Made by a program: the position numbers and the translations under genes. DNA of 64,000 nt, taken from positions 51,827 to 115,826 of the forward strand of contig NZ_JAFHAP010000007.1 in NCBI RefSeq assembly GCF_016938855.1, given 5' to 3'. A model generated the notes under the pieces. It was not told the DNA's origin. It saw nothing but the letters and a program-made list of their open reading frames with translations, and searched no databases. Source of the DNA: Polycladomyces zharkentensis (GTDB lineage Bacteria; Bacillota; Bacilli; Thermoactinomycetales; JIR-001). Of this stretch, positions 55,740-63,913 are shown piece after piece. The first letter of the stretch is position 1. Each line of letters starts with the position of its first letter.

Positions 55740-56092
55740 CCGTTATCCCTCATCGGGCTGTGCCCATCCTACTGGTAGTAGGATTTTGTACGTCATGGCA
55801 GGAGGTTCTGGTGGCGTAGATTTCCCATCAGGTATAACCTTGAGCGTGAGTAAAGGAAAATGAGCGCTACTGGTAATACCACGGGCACTTCCGTTGGTCG
55901 CAGGTACGCCGCTCTGGCGATACATGCAGCGTTATTTGTAAAACTGCTTGGGACGGGGTGATGACACACCCCAAAACTTGGGCATTGTCCAAAGCGGAAA
56001 CGGACTGCGGACGCGAAACGACCCAAGAATCCTATGTCTTGGGCTCACATCTGATCTGCTGTTTTGTAAATAATCTCCTTAAAATCCATTAT
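55740..56092 (+). pseudogene. Possible mobile-element remnant (IS605/TnpB-like 3' end)
   Basis: One plus-strand frame ends RTRNDPRILCLGLTSDLLFC before a stop at about 56068. An arginine-rich NDPRI ending resembles the C terminus of TnpB-type proteins. The neighbouring frame upstream (GRRYAALAIHAALFVKLLGT) also looks coding, so at least one frameshift is implied. A perfect CCCAAG / CTTGGG hairpin lies at 56022-56043. The family call is weak; no catalytic domain remains. Confidence 0.3.
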
Positions 56093-56114
56093 TTCCACCA
56101 AAAATAAAATCATT

Positions 56115-56190
56115 TTCTGGGACTTTAGGCCCATTACTTCAAGGACCCCACGATTTATAATGAGTATCGCTCGGGTCCTGTTTTTTGTTA
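56115..56190 (+). promoter_or_regulatory. Motif plus intrinsic terminator in the leader of the first CWB2 gene
   Basis: CTGGGACTTTAGGCCCATTAC (small GGG/CCC hairpin) is followed at once by an AGGACCC / GGGTCCT stem with TTTTTT. The terminator has no gene upstream on this strand for over 500 bases, and the CWB2 gene starts 30 bases later. This fits an attenuator or the end of a small RNA. Confidence 0.5.
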
Positions 56191-56219
56191 CTTCTTAGGG
56201 GTTGAAAGGAGAGGTCTGT

Positions 56220-57914
56220 TTGCCGAACAAAGCGATTAAGTTGGTTTCTTCCGTATTGTCGTTGGCACTGGTATCCACCATCGCACTGTCGCCTGCCGCC
56301 CATGCCGAAGGACGGTCCGGCGTGGCTTCCACTCAATCGGGGTTGAAAAAACAAGTTTGGGAGCAACGTTTGCAGGAGGCGATTCGGGACCATGCCACTG
56401 AGCTGAAGCAGGCCCGTGCTTCGTCGACCCAATCGGGTAACGTACGGGCGATGGATGTGGCCGCGGTGGACTATCAAAACCGGCTGGATGTGTACACATC
56501 CCATGAATACTTTTTCAGCGTGAGCAACGGCGGTACGCTGGAAGTGAAGGATCTCGCCCCCAGTGAATGGCTGGATTACGAGATCTATGATGCGTATACG
56601 GGAGAACCGGTGGAAGGCAACCAGTTGGCTGCGGGAGATTATGTGTTTGCAGTGTACAGCATTTCCGACACACCGGTGAGCTATCATTACCAACTGAGCG
56701 GTGTGACGTTCAGCAACGCCCCGACCCAATTGCCTTCTCTCTCCGTCACCAATCCGAGCGGTCATGAAACCCGGCTGGCCAAGGGAACGACCAGCTATAC
56801 GTTCAACGGCAGTTCCGATGCCGACAGTTTGGACGTATATCCGAACGACGAAGAGCCGGTCAGCCTGACGGCACCCGGTACCTTCTCCTACGGCATGCGT
56901 TTGAACGGAGGCTGGAATTCCGCCGATTTTTACGCGATGCATGCCAACGGCAACGCAGTGATGTCTCATTACGATTTGCTGGTGCCCACCCTGAAACGCC
57001 TGGCGGGAGCGGATCGATATGAGGTATCAGCCAACATCAGCAAGGAACTGGAGCAAATCGGTCTGTATCCGGATACGATTGTGATCGCCCGTGGCGATCT
57101 GTTCACGGACGCGTTGTCCGGAGGTCCGCTGGCGGCTCAGGAAGCGGCTCCGATTTTGCTGACGTCAACCAGTTCGCTTCCCGGCTCCATCCAATCGGAA
57201 ATTCAACGGCTTCATCCGCGCAGAGCCATCATCCTTGGCGGAACGGGGTCCGTTTCCACTACGGTGGAAAGCCAGCTGAAGTCGATGGGTGTCAGCGAGA
57301 TTGAGCGTATTGCCGGGAGCGACCGTTTCGCCGTGTCGGCCGCTGTGGCTGCCAAAGTGGCGAGCCCGTACCAAGACACCGCCATTGTGGCGAGCGGGCT
57401 GAACTTCCCGGATGCGCTGTCATCCTCCAGCTTGGCGGGTCAGTTGGGCATGCCGATTTTGCTGGTGGGAACGGATAAAGTGCCGGCTTCTATCACTTCG
57501 TTCATCCAAAGTCACCCGAATATCAAACATTTCATCATCGTCGGCGGGCCGGCGACGGTATCTGACAACGTGAAAAACGAATTGAGCAAATACGGCACCG
57601 TGGAACGCATCAGCGGCGCCAACCGTTATCAGGTAGCCATCAATGTGGCCAAATACGGTATGGAACATTACGACATGGATCTGACCACGATGGTGTTTGC
57701 CCGCGGGGATGTCTTTGCCGATGCACTGTCAGGTGGTCCGTTGGCGGTATTCACCGGTGCCCCCATCATGTTAACCACCTCGACCAAGTTGGAGTCCAAT
57801 GTGGAGGCATTCCTTTCCGAACACCGCGGGGAAACTGATCAAATGTACATTTTGGGCGGATACGGATCGGTATCGTCCACGACGGAACAACAATTGTCCA
57901 GTTATCTCAATTGA
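56220..57914 (+). CDS. Secreted cell-wall-binding protein with three CWB2 repeats (paralogue 1)
   Basis: A 564-residue exported protein with a signal peptide (VSSVLSLALVSTIALSPAAHA). Residues 258-564 hold three cell wall binding repeat 2 units, each with the pattern R-x-G-x-[DN]RY/F, A(R/S)GxxFxDALS and IILGGxxSVS. Residues 30-255 form a beta-rich region that I cannot assign to a family. Start TTG at 56220 with AAAGGAGAGG; TTG at 56202 overlaps that site. Probably attached non-covalently to cell wall polymers. A paralogue follows directly. Confidence 0.88.
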   Translation: MPNKAIKLVSSVLSLALVSTIALSPAAHAEGRSGVASTQSGLKKQVWEQRLQEAIRDHATELKQARASSTQSGNVRAMDVAAVDYQNRLDVYTSHEYFFSVSNGGTLEVKDLAPSEWLDYEIYDAYTGEPVEGNQLAAGDYVFAVYSISDTPVSYHYQLSGVTFSNAPTQLPSLSVTNPSGHETRLAKGTTSYTFNGSSDADSLDVYPNDEEPVSLTAPGTFSYGMRLNGGWNSADFYAMHANGNAVMSHYDLLVPTLKRLAGADRYEVSANISKELEQIGLYPDTIVIARGDLFTDALSGGPLAAQEAAPILLTSTSSLPGSIQSEIQRLHPRRAIILGGTGSVSTTVESQLKSMGVSEIERIAGSDRFAVSAAVAAKVASPYQDTAIVASGLNFPDALSSSSLAGQLGMPILLVGTDKVPASITSFIQSHPNIKHFIIVGGPATVSDNVKNELSKYGTVERISGANRYQVAINVAKYGMEHYDMDLTTMVFARGDVFADALSGGPLAVFTGAPIMLTTSTKLESNVEAFLSEHRGETDQMYILGGYGSVSSTTEQQLSSYLN

Positions 57915-57929
57915 GCGAGCAACTCTCGC

Positions 57930-57959
57930 ATCACCGGCCATACTGGCCGGTGGTTTTTT
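57930..57959 (+). terminator. Terminator after CWB2 paralogue 1
   Basis: ACCGGCCA and TGGCCGGT pair around TAC, followed by a T-run. Confidence 0.88.
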
Positions 57960-57974
57960 ATGCCGAAAGTCGTA

Positions 57975-57997
57975 TTTTAGGTCTTTTGACTCATTAC
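57975..57997 (+). promoter_or_regulatory. Upstream motif shared with CWB2 paralogue 1
   Basis: TTTTAGGTCTTTTGACTCAT followed by TAC aligns without gaps to the motif at 56115-56137 (17 of 23 positions by hand count). It keeps a small GTC/GAC hairpin before CATTAC. It lies 65 bases before the likely start of paralogue 2; no terminator follows it here. Confidence 0.45.
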
Positions 57998-58061
57998 AAA
58001 TGCCCTTTCACCCATTAAAATGGAGTTGCAGTTGAAATTTGGAAAATCGGAGAGGAGTTCG

Positions 58062-59786
58062 GTGGCGTTGTCGAATGCGCGTCGAATTTCGGTTTTGCTC
58101 GTGGTGGTGTTGGTGGTTGCGCTTGTCGGTACGGGATTTTCGGCACCTTTTGCGGACGCGGCAAAACAGGTCGTCGGGAAACAGCCGACGGTCCAGAAAG
58201 GCAAGGTATTGATCAAAAAGCAACTGTTGCTCCATCAATGGAAAGCAGCCAAGCAGAATCAGCGTTTCCGCATCATGATGAACAGGGTGGACAAGCATCT
58301 CGCCAAATCGCAAACAGTTGAAAACGAGGCGCTGTTCCAAGGGCAAATCGACTTTTTCACTGTTCACCAGCATGCGTTTCAAACGGACGGAGGTACAGTA
58401 CATGTGGAGTTGTCACCATCCGACGACTCAGTAGGGTACATGATTGTCCCGATGGACCCCGATGATAACAACGTCTACCTTGACGGTGACAATCTGCCTG
58501 CCGGGGCGTACGGTTTGGTCGTCTTCGGCGGCAGTGGGGAAATCCCTGTCGATTATTCGGTGAAGCTCACCGGAATCCCCTTCACGTACATCTCCCAAAA
58601 GCTGCCGCAATGGAATGTGACCAGCCCGGACAAAAGTTTCTATCGGATGGACAAGACGGATCAGAAACTGACGGTGAAAGCCGGTACAGACGCGCCGATG
58701 GCCGTGCTGTTCGTCAATGACGATGAGCCTTTGGAGCTGACCGATCCGCAAAACGTTCAGCAGGATGTCTACTTGCAATTGGGATTCAACACCATGTCAT
58801 TGATGGCACTGAACCATGACGGCAGTGCGTTATGGAAGGGGTTCCATGTGATCAAACCGGGCTTGAAACGCATGGGTGGAAAAGACCGGTTTGAAGTGTC
58901 AGCCAACATCAGCAAGGAAATCAGCCACCGTTTCTACCGTCCGTCCACTGTTGTGCTGGCGCGTGGGGATGTGTTCACCGACGCTTTGTCAGGAGTACCT
59001 TTGGCCGTTTCATTGGAAGGGGCTCCGATTCTGTTGACCAACTCCAATGGGCTGCCCGCTGCCATCAAGGAGGAGATCAAGCGACTGGCTCCCGAAAGGG
59101 CAGTAATTCTGGGTGGCACCGGTTCCATTTCCACTTCTGTGGAAACACAGTTGAAACAACTGGGTATTCAAGATGTGGAGCGCATTTCCGGTTCCGATCG
59201 GTTTGCCGTTTCGGCAGCCGTAAGTTCCAAAGTGGCTGAGATCGGATCGGATACCGCGATCGTCGTAAGCGGAACCGTTTTTTCCGATGCCATGAGCAGT
59301 TCCAGTGTGGCGGGCTGGGGCGGCATGCCCATTCTGCTGACGCTCAAAGATCAACTGCCCGCCCCCATTAAAACCTTCATCGCCAAAAACCCGCAGATTG
59401 AAAACTTCATCATCGTCGGTGGGCCAGGTACCGTTTCCGATCAGGTAAAAGCCCAATTGCTTCAAGCTCGTCCCAGTGCGTCAGTGGAACGAATAGGCGG
59501 TGCGGACCGCTATGAGGTGGGGGTCAATGTCATCCATTACTTCGGCTTGCCGTCGTTCGCATTAACTTTTGCCCGCGGCGACCTGTTTAGCGATGCGCTG
59601 TCCGGAGCACCGCTGGCCGCCAATATGGGTGCGCCGATTCTGTTGACACCGTTGTCCAAGCTGGATCCCAAGGTGCAACGGTATCTGGATGTCAACGAAG
59701 GCAATACCGATGTGGTGTACATTTTCGGTGGATCGGCCTCGGTTTCCGATCAGGTGGCCAAACAATTATACGGGTATATTCCGTAA
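58062..59786 (+). CDS. Secreted cell-wall-binding protein with three CWB2 repeats (paralogue 2)
   Basis: A 574-residue exported protein. GTG at 58062 has GGAGAGG upstream and gives a signal peptide (SVLLVVVLVVALVGTGFSAP); an ATG at 58020 would add 14 residues with no binding site. A lysine-rich linker and a beta-rich region lead to three CWB2 repeats at residues 268-574. The middle region shares segments with paralogue 1 (VNDDEPLELTD against PNDEEPVSLTA, and RFEVSANISKEI). Confidence 0.87.
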   Translation: MALSNARRISVLLVVVLVVALVGTGFSAPFADAAKQVVGKQPTVQKGKVLIKKQLLLHQWKAAKQNQRFRIMMNRVDKHLAKSQTVENEALFQGQIDFFTVHQHAFQTDGGTVHVELSPSDDSVGYMIVPMDPDDNNVYLDGDNLPAGAYGLVVFGGSGEIPVDYSVKLTGIPFTYISQKLPQWNVTSPDKSFYRMDKTDQKLTVKAGTDAPMAVLFVNDDEPLELTDPQNVQQDVYLQLGFNTMSLMALNHDGSALWKGFHVIKPGLKRMGGKDRFEVSANISKEISHRFYRPSTVVLARGDVFTDALSGVPLAVSLEGAPILLTNSNGLPAAIKEEIKRLAPERAVILGGTGSISTSVETQLKQLGIQDVERISGSDRFAVSAAVSSKVAEIGSDTAIVVSGTVFSDAMSSSSVAGWGGMPILLTLKDQLPAPIKTFIAKNPQIENFIIVGGPGTVSDQVKAQLLQARPSASVERIGGADRYEVGVNVIHYFGLPSFALTFARGDLFSDALSGAPLAANMGAPILLTPLSKLDPKVQRYLDVNEGNTDVVYIFGGSASVSDQVAKQLYGYIP

Positions 59787-59795
59787 GAAATGTTT

Positions 59796-59833
59796 CACAC
59801 CCCGACAATCGTCTGGTCGGGGTGTGTTTTTGT
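59796..59833 (+). terminator. Bidirectional terminator between CWB2 paralogue 2 and gerD
   Basis: ACACCCCGAC and GTCGGGGTGT form a 10-bp stem with T-runs suited to both converging genes. Confidence 0.88.
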
Positions 59834-59836
59834 TAC

Positions 59837-60472
59837 TTACTGACCACCTTGCCCTTGACCGCCTTGTCCTTGACCACCGCCGCCTTGTTGTCCGCCTTGA
59901 CCACCCCCGCCTTGTCCGCCTTTTTGCTGAGCTTGTTTCACCGCCTCTTGCAGGAGTTTCATGAATTTCTCCTTGAAGCTGGGGGTTTGCAGGGCGTCTT
60001 CCATTACCTTCATGGTTTCTTTACGGTATTGCTGGCTTTTCATCAATTGCAGGACATTTTTCTCAAACTGCGGATCTTTCATGATATCGAGCATCAACTG
60101 TTGGTATTGAGGATCTTTCATCAGTTGCTTCATCAGGTTTTTCTGCTCGTTTTCCACTGTTTTGAACAGGTTTTTCGCCACTTCCGGCTTTTTCAACAGC
60201 GATTCCAATTCCTTTTTCGCATTGGGGTCTGTGAAGGATTTGGCCACCGCCGTTTCCAAATCCTTTTGCGTAAAGACCATATCCTTTTTGAATTCGGGGT
60301 CCTTCATCACTTCCTGCAGCGCTTTCTTTCCCTCTTTGGTGTGAAGGACATCCACCACCATTTGTTTCATCTGCTGATAGTCCGGTCCTTGCGTCTCTTC
60401 CGGCTTTTGAGCGGGGCTGCAGCCCGCCGTCGCCAAGATCGCCAGACCGGTCAGAAAGGCTAGGTACCGCAT
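59837..60472 (-). CDS. gerD: Spore germination lipoprotein GerD
   Basis: A 211-residue lipoprotein: signal sequence with lipobox LATAGC, then amphipathic helices (DPEFKKDMVF, DPQYQQLMLDIMKDPQ) typical of GerD, which clusters germinant receptors in the spore inner membrane. The C-terminal 25 or so residues are almost only Gly and Gln. The ATG at 60472 has a GGGGGCGA site upstream. In B. subtilis gerD is read in the same direction as kbaA; here it is inverted. Confidence 0.9.
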   Translation of the reverse strand: MRYLAFLTGLAILATAGCSPAQKPEETQGPDYQQMKQMVVDVLHTKEGKKALQEVMKDPEFKKDMVFTQKDLETAVAKSFTDPNAKKELESLLKKPEVAKNLFKTVENEQKNLMKQLMKDPQYQQLMLDIMKDPQFEKNVLQLMKSQQYRKETMKVMEDALQTPSFKEKFMKLLQEAVKQAQQKGGQGGGGQGGQQGGGGQGQGGQGQGGQ

Positions 60473-60604
60473 GTTTCGCCCCCGTTTCCATTTGCTCATA
60501 CCGTTAATATGGATGAAAATCGCCTCGATTATGCCGACTGGCCAAAGGCGTTCTCCATTTGGTACAATCCAGTTGCAGTGAGTGAAACGGGGAGCGACGA
60601 AACA

Positions 60605-61225
60605 ATGACGCTACGAAAATGGTTTTATCTGTTTTGGACGACGATGGCGTTGGGTGCGGTCGGTGCCGTCGTGGTGGGCGCGCTACTCAATGGGGTGACG
60701 GGATCGCTCGGTTTGGACATCAAAAAACAACTGTTTGCCGGTCTGATGTTTGCAGCAGTGGCAGAACTGGGATTTTTCGCTTACCTGATGTTCAACTGGC
60801 TGGGGAACGGATTTTTCCGCAATCCGTTTTGGTTCCGATTGGTACAAGTGTTGCTGATGATTTTGGTGTTAGTTGATCTGGCTTATCTGCGCATTGTGAA
60901 ATTCGGAACAATCGGCGGGATTTGGCCTCAGTTGGGGCTGCCGATCAGTGTGCTGATCCTTGCATGGATTGTAGCCTGTGTCAAAGTCCGCATGACGAAT
61001 CGGACCGCCTTTGTACCGACGCTCTTTTTCATGGTGGTTGCCACTGCCATGGAAGCAGGGCCCTCGTTGAAACAAGCGCCCCTTGTGATGGTGTTTTTCA
61101 TGGTTCTCACATTGATGGTGTGCAATGCCTGGCAGATTTTGCAGCTGCACCGGTTGGTAGCGCCGGACCGGAAAACGGAGAGAAAAGGGCTGAGGACAGT
61201 CAATTCCCGGGAAGATGCTCAGTAA
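60605..61225 (+). CDS. kbaA: KinB signalling pathway activation protein KbaA
   Basis: A 206-residue membrane protein with six predicted hydrophobic segments, starting MTLRKWFYLFWTTMALGAV. In B. subtilis KbaA is needed for KinB activation at sporulation onset. The ATG at 60605 follows GGGGAGCG; upstream in-frame bases overlap the gerD promoter zone. Divergent from gerD. Confidence 0.88.
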   Translation: MTLRKWFYLFWTTMALGAVGAVVVGALLNGVTGSLGLDIKKQLFAGLMFAAVAELGFFAYLMFNWLGNGFFRNPFWFRLVQVLLMILVLVDLAYLRIVKFGTIGGIWPQLGLPISVLILAWIVACVKVRMTNRTAFVPTLFFMVVATAMEAGPSLKQAPLVMVFFMVLTLMVCNAWQILQLHRLVAPDRKTERKGLRTVNSREDAQ

Positions 61226-61279
61226 AAGGGATTGATCCATAAACCCTCGTGAGGGACGAGCGGTGTCATTGAAGAGTGA

Positions 61280-61330
61280 AAGCCATCTCCCGGCTGACGC
61301 GTTATGAAGCGGGGTGGGAGACGGCTTTTC
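61280..61330 (+). terminator. Terminator between kbaA and pdaB (convergent)
   Basis: AGCCATCTCCC pairs with GGGAGACGGCT around a 29-base loop, followed by TTTT; it serves two converging genes. Confidence 0.7.
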
Positions 61331-61367
61331 TTAAAATGGCACGGCAGTTTCAAAGGACGGCAGGTTG

Positions 61368-62132
61368 TCATTCCACTGCTTTGGTGTCCGTTTTGGCACC
61401 GGCGATCAATTCGGAGACAGTGACGAATTTATATCCTTTGGACTTCAATCCATCGATGATCTGCGGCAGGGCTTCATGGGTCTGTTTGCAGGAATCGCTC
61501 GCATGCATGAGGATGATGTCTCCGGGATGAGCCTTAGCTAAAACCCGGCTGATGATTTTTTGTGTGCCGGGGTTCATCCAGTCCAGGGAATCCGTATCCC
61601 ACTGGATCGTCGTATACCCCAGGCTGTTCGCAATGCGCAGGACGCGTTTGTCGAAGTCGCCGTTGGGGAACCGGATCAGATTTGGCTCTTTTCCCGTCAC
61701 TTTGCTGAGAATCTGGTGCGCCTTTGTGATTTGTGTGCGGATCTGTGCATCGCTGTACTGACTGTAATTGTCGTGACGGTGGCCGTGGGAGCCGATTTCA
61801 TATCCGGCATCCACGATGCGTTTGACAATGTCGGGATGACTTTCCGCCCAAGGGGACGACAGGAAGAAAGTCGCCTTTTTCACCCCTTTTTGTTCCAATA
61901 CATCCAAAATGGGACCTGCTCGTTCTTCCCCCCAGCTGATGTCAAACGTCAAGGCAATTTCCTTCTTCTCCGTATCCACGCTGTAAACAGCTGACGGTCC
62001 GGTATCGAACGGCAGAAACACTTGAATGTGTTGATGGTCGGCATAATAAATTCCCAGGGCAAAAAGAAGGGCGACCACGGCGATGAAATATCGTTTCAGC
62101 TGTTTGCCGGACAAGATCCAGAAGAAGTTCAT
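61368..62132 (-). CDS. pdaB: Polysaccharide deacetylase family sporulation protein PdaB
   Basis: A 254-residue protein with an N-terminal membrane anchor (YFIAVVALLFALGIYYA) and a NodB homology domain: TFDISWGEERAGPIL, KKATFFLSSPW and SHGHRHD. PdaB is needed to keep mature spores stable; its motif 1 is TFD-I, not TFDDG, as in the family. GGAGGTGG lies upstream of the ATG on the minus strand. Confidence 0.92.
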   Translation of the reverse strand: MNFFWILSGKQLKRYFIAVVALLFALGIYYADHQHIQVFLPFDTGPSAVYSVDTEKKEIALTFDISWGEERAGPILDVLEQKGVKKATFFLSSPWAESHPDIVKRIVDAGYEIGSHGHRHDNYSQYSDAQIRTQITKAHQILSKVTGKEPNLIRFPNGDFDKRVLRIANSLGYTTIQWDTDSLDWMNPGTQKIISRVLAKAHPGDIILMHASDSCKQTHEALPQIIDGLKSKGYKFVTVSELIAGAKTDTKAVE

Positions 62133-62260
62133 CCCTCCACCTCCTTGCTGTACGGATTGGGAAACCTGTCCTTTGTCCCATACTTAAATGTATGGAAGGA
62201 CGAGCTTCGATATGATCAAAAATGGGACAGATTCATCCCGGCGGAAAGGGGAAAGTGGAC

Positions 62261-62872
62261 ATGGTACGATTGATGCGGGCGTTGCGGGAGGAACGCCGAT
62301 GGATTGCGGCGGCAGGGTTATTGTTTCTGATCAGTGCGGTATTGGGTTATTTCAATGCCCGGTCCCTGGATGAGACGCTGCGAGCCGCCGGTGTATGGGA
62401 GCGATTGGAACGCGCCGTTTCGGTGATTCGTGCGGACCCTACCTTCCTGAAGGCTTTTACGTTGATTTATTGGAACAACGTCAAAGCGGTGCTGACCATG
62501 ATGGGACTGGGCATATTTCTCGGTGTGTTTCCCTTGATGGCGTTGGTTTCCAACGGGACGATGCTGGGTGTGGTGTTGGCCAAAACGGCCCAAAAAACGG
62601 GTGCGAACCCTTTGTGGCTGTTGATGACAACGATTTTGCCGCACGGGATTCTGGAATTGCCCGCCGCGATTGTCGGTGCCGCCTACGGTATGCGTTTGGG
62701 AATGATGGCCGCATGGGGTGTCTGGGGCTTGGTAACCGGCGGTCACAGGGAAGTGGTCCGCCATTGGCGACGGTTGTTGGAACGGATTCCGATCGTGGTT
62801 GTGGGGATTTTACTCTTTTTGCTGGCGGCCGCAGCTGTTGAAAGCATCTTGATTACCATCGTAGCGAAATGA
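62261..62872 (+). CDS. SpoIIM-family membrane protein
   Basis: A 203-residue protein with about five membrane helices and the family segment IYWNNVKAVLTMMGLGIFLG, then PHGILELPAAIVGAAYGMRL. The domain resembles stage II sporulation protein M, which joins the engulfment machinery, but such stand-alone proteins are common and function is uncertain. ATG at 62261 after AAGGGGAAAG. Confidence 0.83.
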   Translation: MVRLMRALREERRWIAAAGLLFLISAVLGYFNARSLDETLRAAGVWERLERAVSVIRADPTFLKAFTLIYWNNVKAVLTMMGLGIFLGVFPLMALVSNGTMLGVVLAKTAQKTGANPLWLLMTTILPHGILELPAAIVGAAYGMRLGMMAAWGVWGLVTGGHREVVRHWRRLLERIPIVVVGILLFLLAAAAVESILITIVAK

Positions 62873-62884
62873 GGTGACTGTTGG

Positions 62885-63301
62885 ATGAAGGTGAATGTGG
62901 AATGGAAGGAAAACATGCATTTTGAATCCCATACTCCGTCCGGCCATACGTTTTCCATCGATGCCGCACCGGAGGTGGGTGGCGAAAACAAAGGGCCTCG
63001 TCCGACCGAGTTGCTGCTTGCGGGTGTGGGAGCGTGTTCGGGTATCGATATCGTGGAGATTTTGCGGAAAATGCGCCTGGATGTGAAAACATTCGATATG
63101 GAAGTATCGGGAAAACGGGCGGAAGATCATCCGAGACGGTTTACCCACGTTCATGTTCATTATCGGTTGACCGGCGAGTTGCCCGTGGACAAAGTGCGTC
63201 GGGCGGTGGAGCTGTCCCGTGACAAATATTGTTCCGTCGCCCAGTCATTGAATGCCCGGATCACAACGTCATTTGAAATCAATGGGGAAACATATGAATG
63301 A
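62885..63301 (+). CDS. OsmC family peroxiredoxin-like protein
   Basis: A 138-residue OsmC/Ohr-fold protein with two redox cysteines, in GACSGIDIVEIL and DKYCSVAQSL. It probably reduces organic hydroperoxides with a thiol partner. ATG at 62885, thirteen bases after the SpoIIM-like gene, whose stop overlaps its binding site GAGGTGA. Confidence 0.88.
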   Translation: MKVNVEWKENMHFESHTPSGHTFSIDAAPEVGGENKGPRPTELLLAGVGACSGIDIVEILRKMRLDVKTFDMEVSGKRAEDHPRRFTHVHVHYRLTGELPVDKVRRAVELSRDKYCSVAQSLNARITTSFEINGETYE

Positions 63302-63329
63302 GACCCGATTGTTGTTTGTCATCGTGAGC

Positions 63330-63571
63330 GTGTCAGACCAGGGCGTATCTGGTGAATGTGTGAGGAGCAAATGCTTTTCCAGGTAAGCGAAGACCGAATC
63401 CAGCCGAGCGAAGTCCCGGAGCAGGAATGAAATCGCGGGCAACCTCTCTAAGGAAGCGTACTTTGCCCGCGTCCTGCGTACCGTGCCGGAGCAGCGATAA
63501 CCTGTTTCTTTGCAGGGGGTAAGTGGAACGATCCGGGGAAGCCATTGGACAGTATTCGGCAGACAGGTTCT
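63330..63571 (+). repeat. Dispersed intergenic repeat, copy 6
   Basis: It starts ACCAGGGCGTATCTGG and includes GCAAATGCTTTTCCAGG. The central hairpin is well kept: GCAGGAATGAAATCGCGGGC against GCCCGCGTCCTGC. It ends with CATTGGACAGTATTCGG, the sequence shared with copy 2. It separates the OsmC gene from the rRNA promoters. Confidence 0.8.
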
Positions 63572-63671
63572 CATTGTGATGGGGGAACAAGGGGTCCCCG
63601 ATGAACATGCTTGCTCTTAATGTTGGGGGAAAAGGAATCAAAATTCCGGTGAAAAAAGATGAAAAAAGGTG

Positions 63672-63700
63672 TTGACAATCACTTGGTCACCCTTTATACT
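63672..63700 (+). promoter_or_regulatory. rRNA operon promoter P1
   Basis: TTGACA and TATACT are separated by 17 bases, the first of two tandem near-consensus promoters before 16S rRNA. Confidence 0.85.
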
Positions 63701-63765
63701 AAATCTCGTTCGCTTCGCAATGATGCATTTGAGAGAGGCGGACAAAAAAACCTCGAAAAAAAGTG

Positions 63766-63794
63766 TTGACAAGATGAATCGAAAGTGATAAGAT
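63766..63794 (+). promoter_or_regulatory. rRNA operon promoter P2
   Basis: TTGACA and TAAGAT are 17 bases apart, with an AT-rich tract upstream that could act as an UP element. A GCGC-rich hairpin lies just after the start region (63803-63823). Confidence 0.85.
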
Positions 63795-63913
63795 TGATCT
63801 TGTCGCCGCGCGGGAGCGCGGGAGGATGAAAAACGAGATTGCAAGAGGCAATCAAGTGGCGTTCCTTGAAAACTGAAGAGTGGAGGAAGGACTCGTCAGT
63901 TCTTCTTGAGGAT

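Noticed and set aside
59822..60463. Plus-strand open frame rich in Leu/Phe/His opposite gerD
   Set aside because: It is the complement of the repetitive helical GerD coding sequence; lipobox and synteny support gerD.
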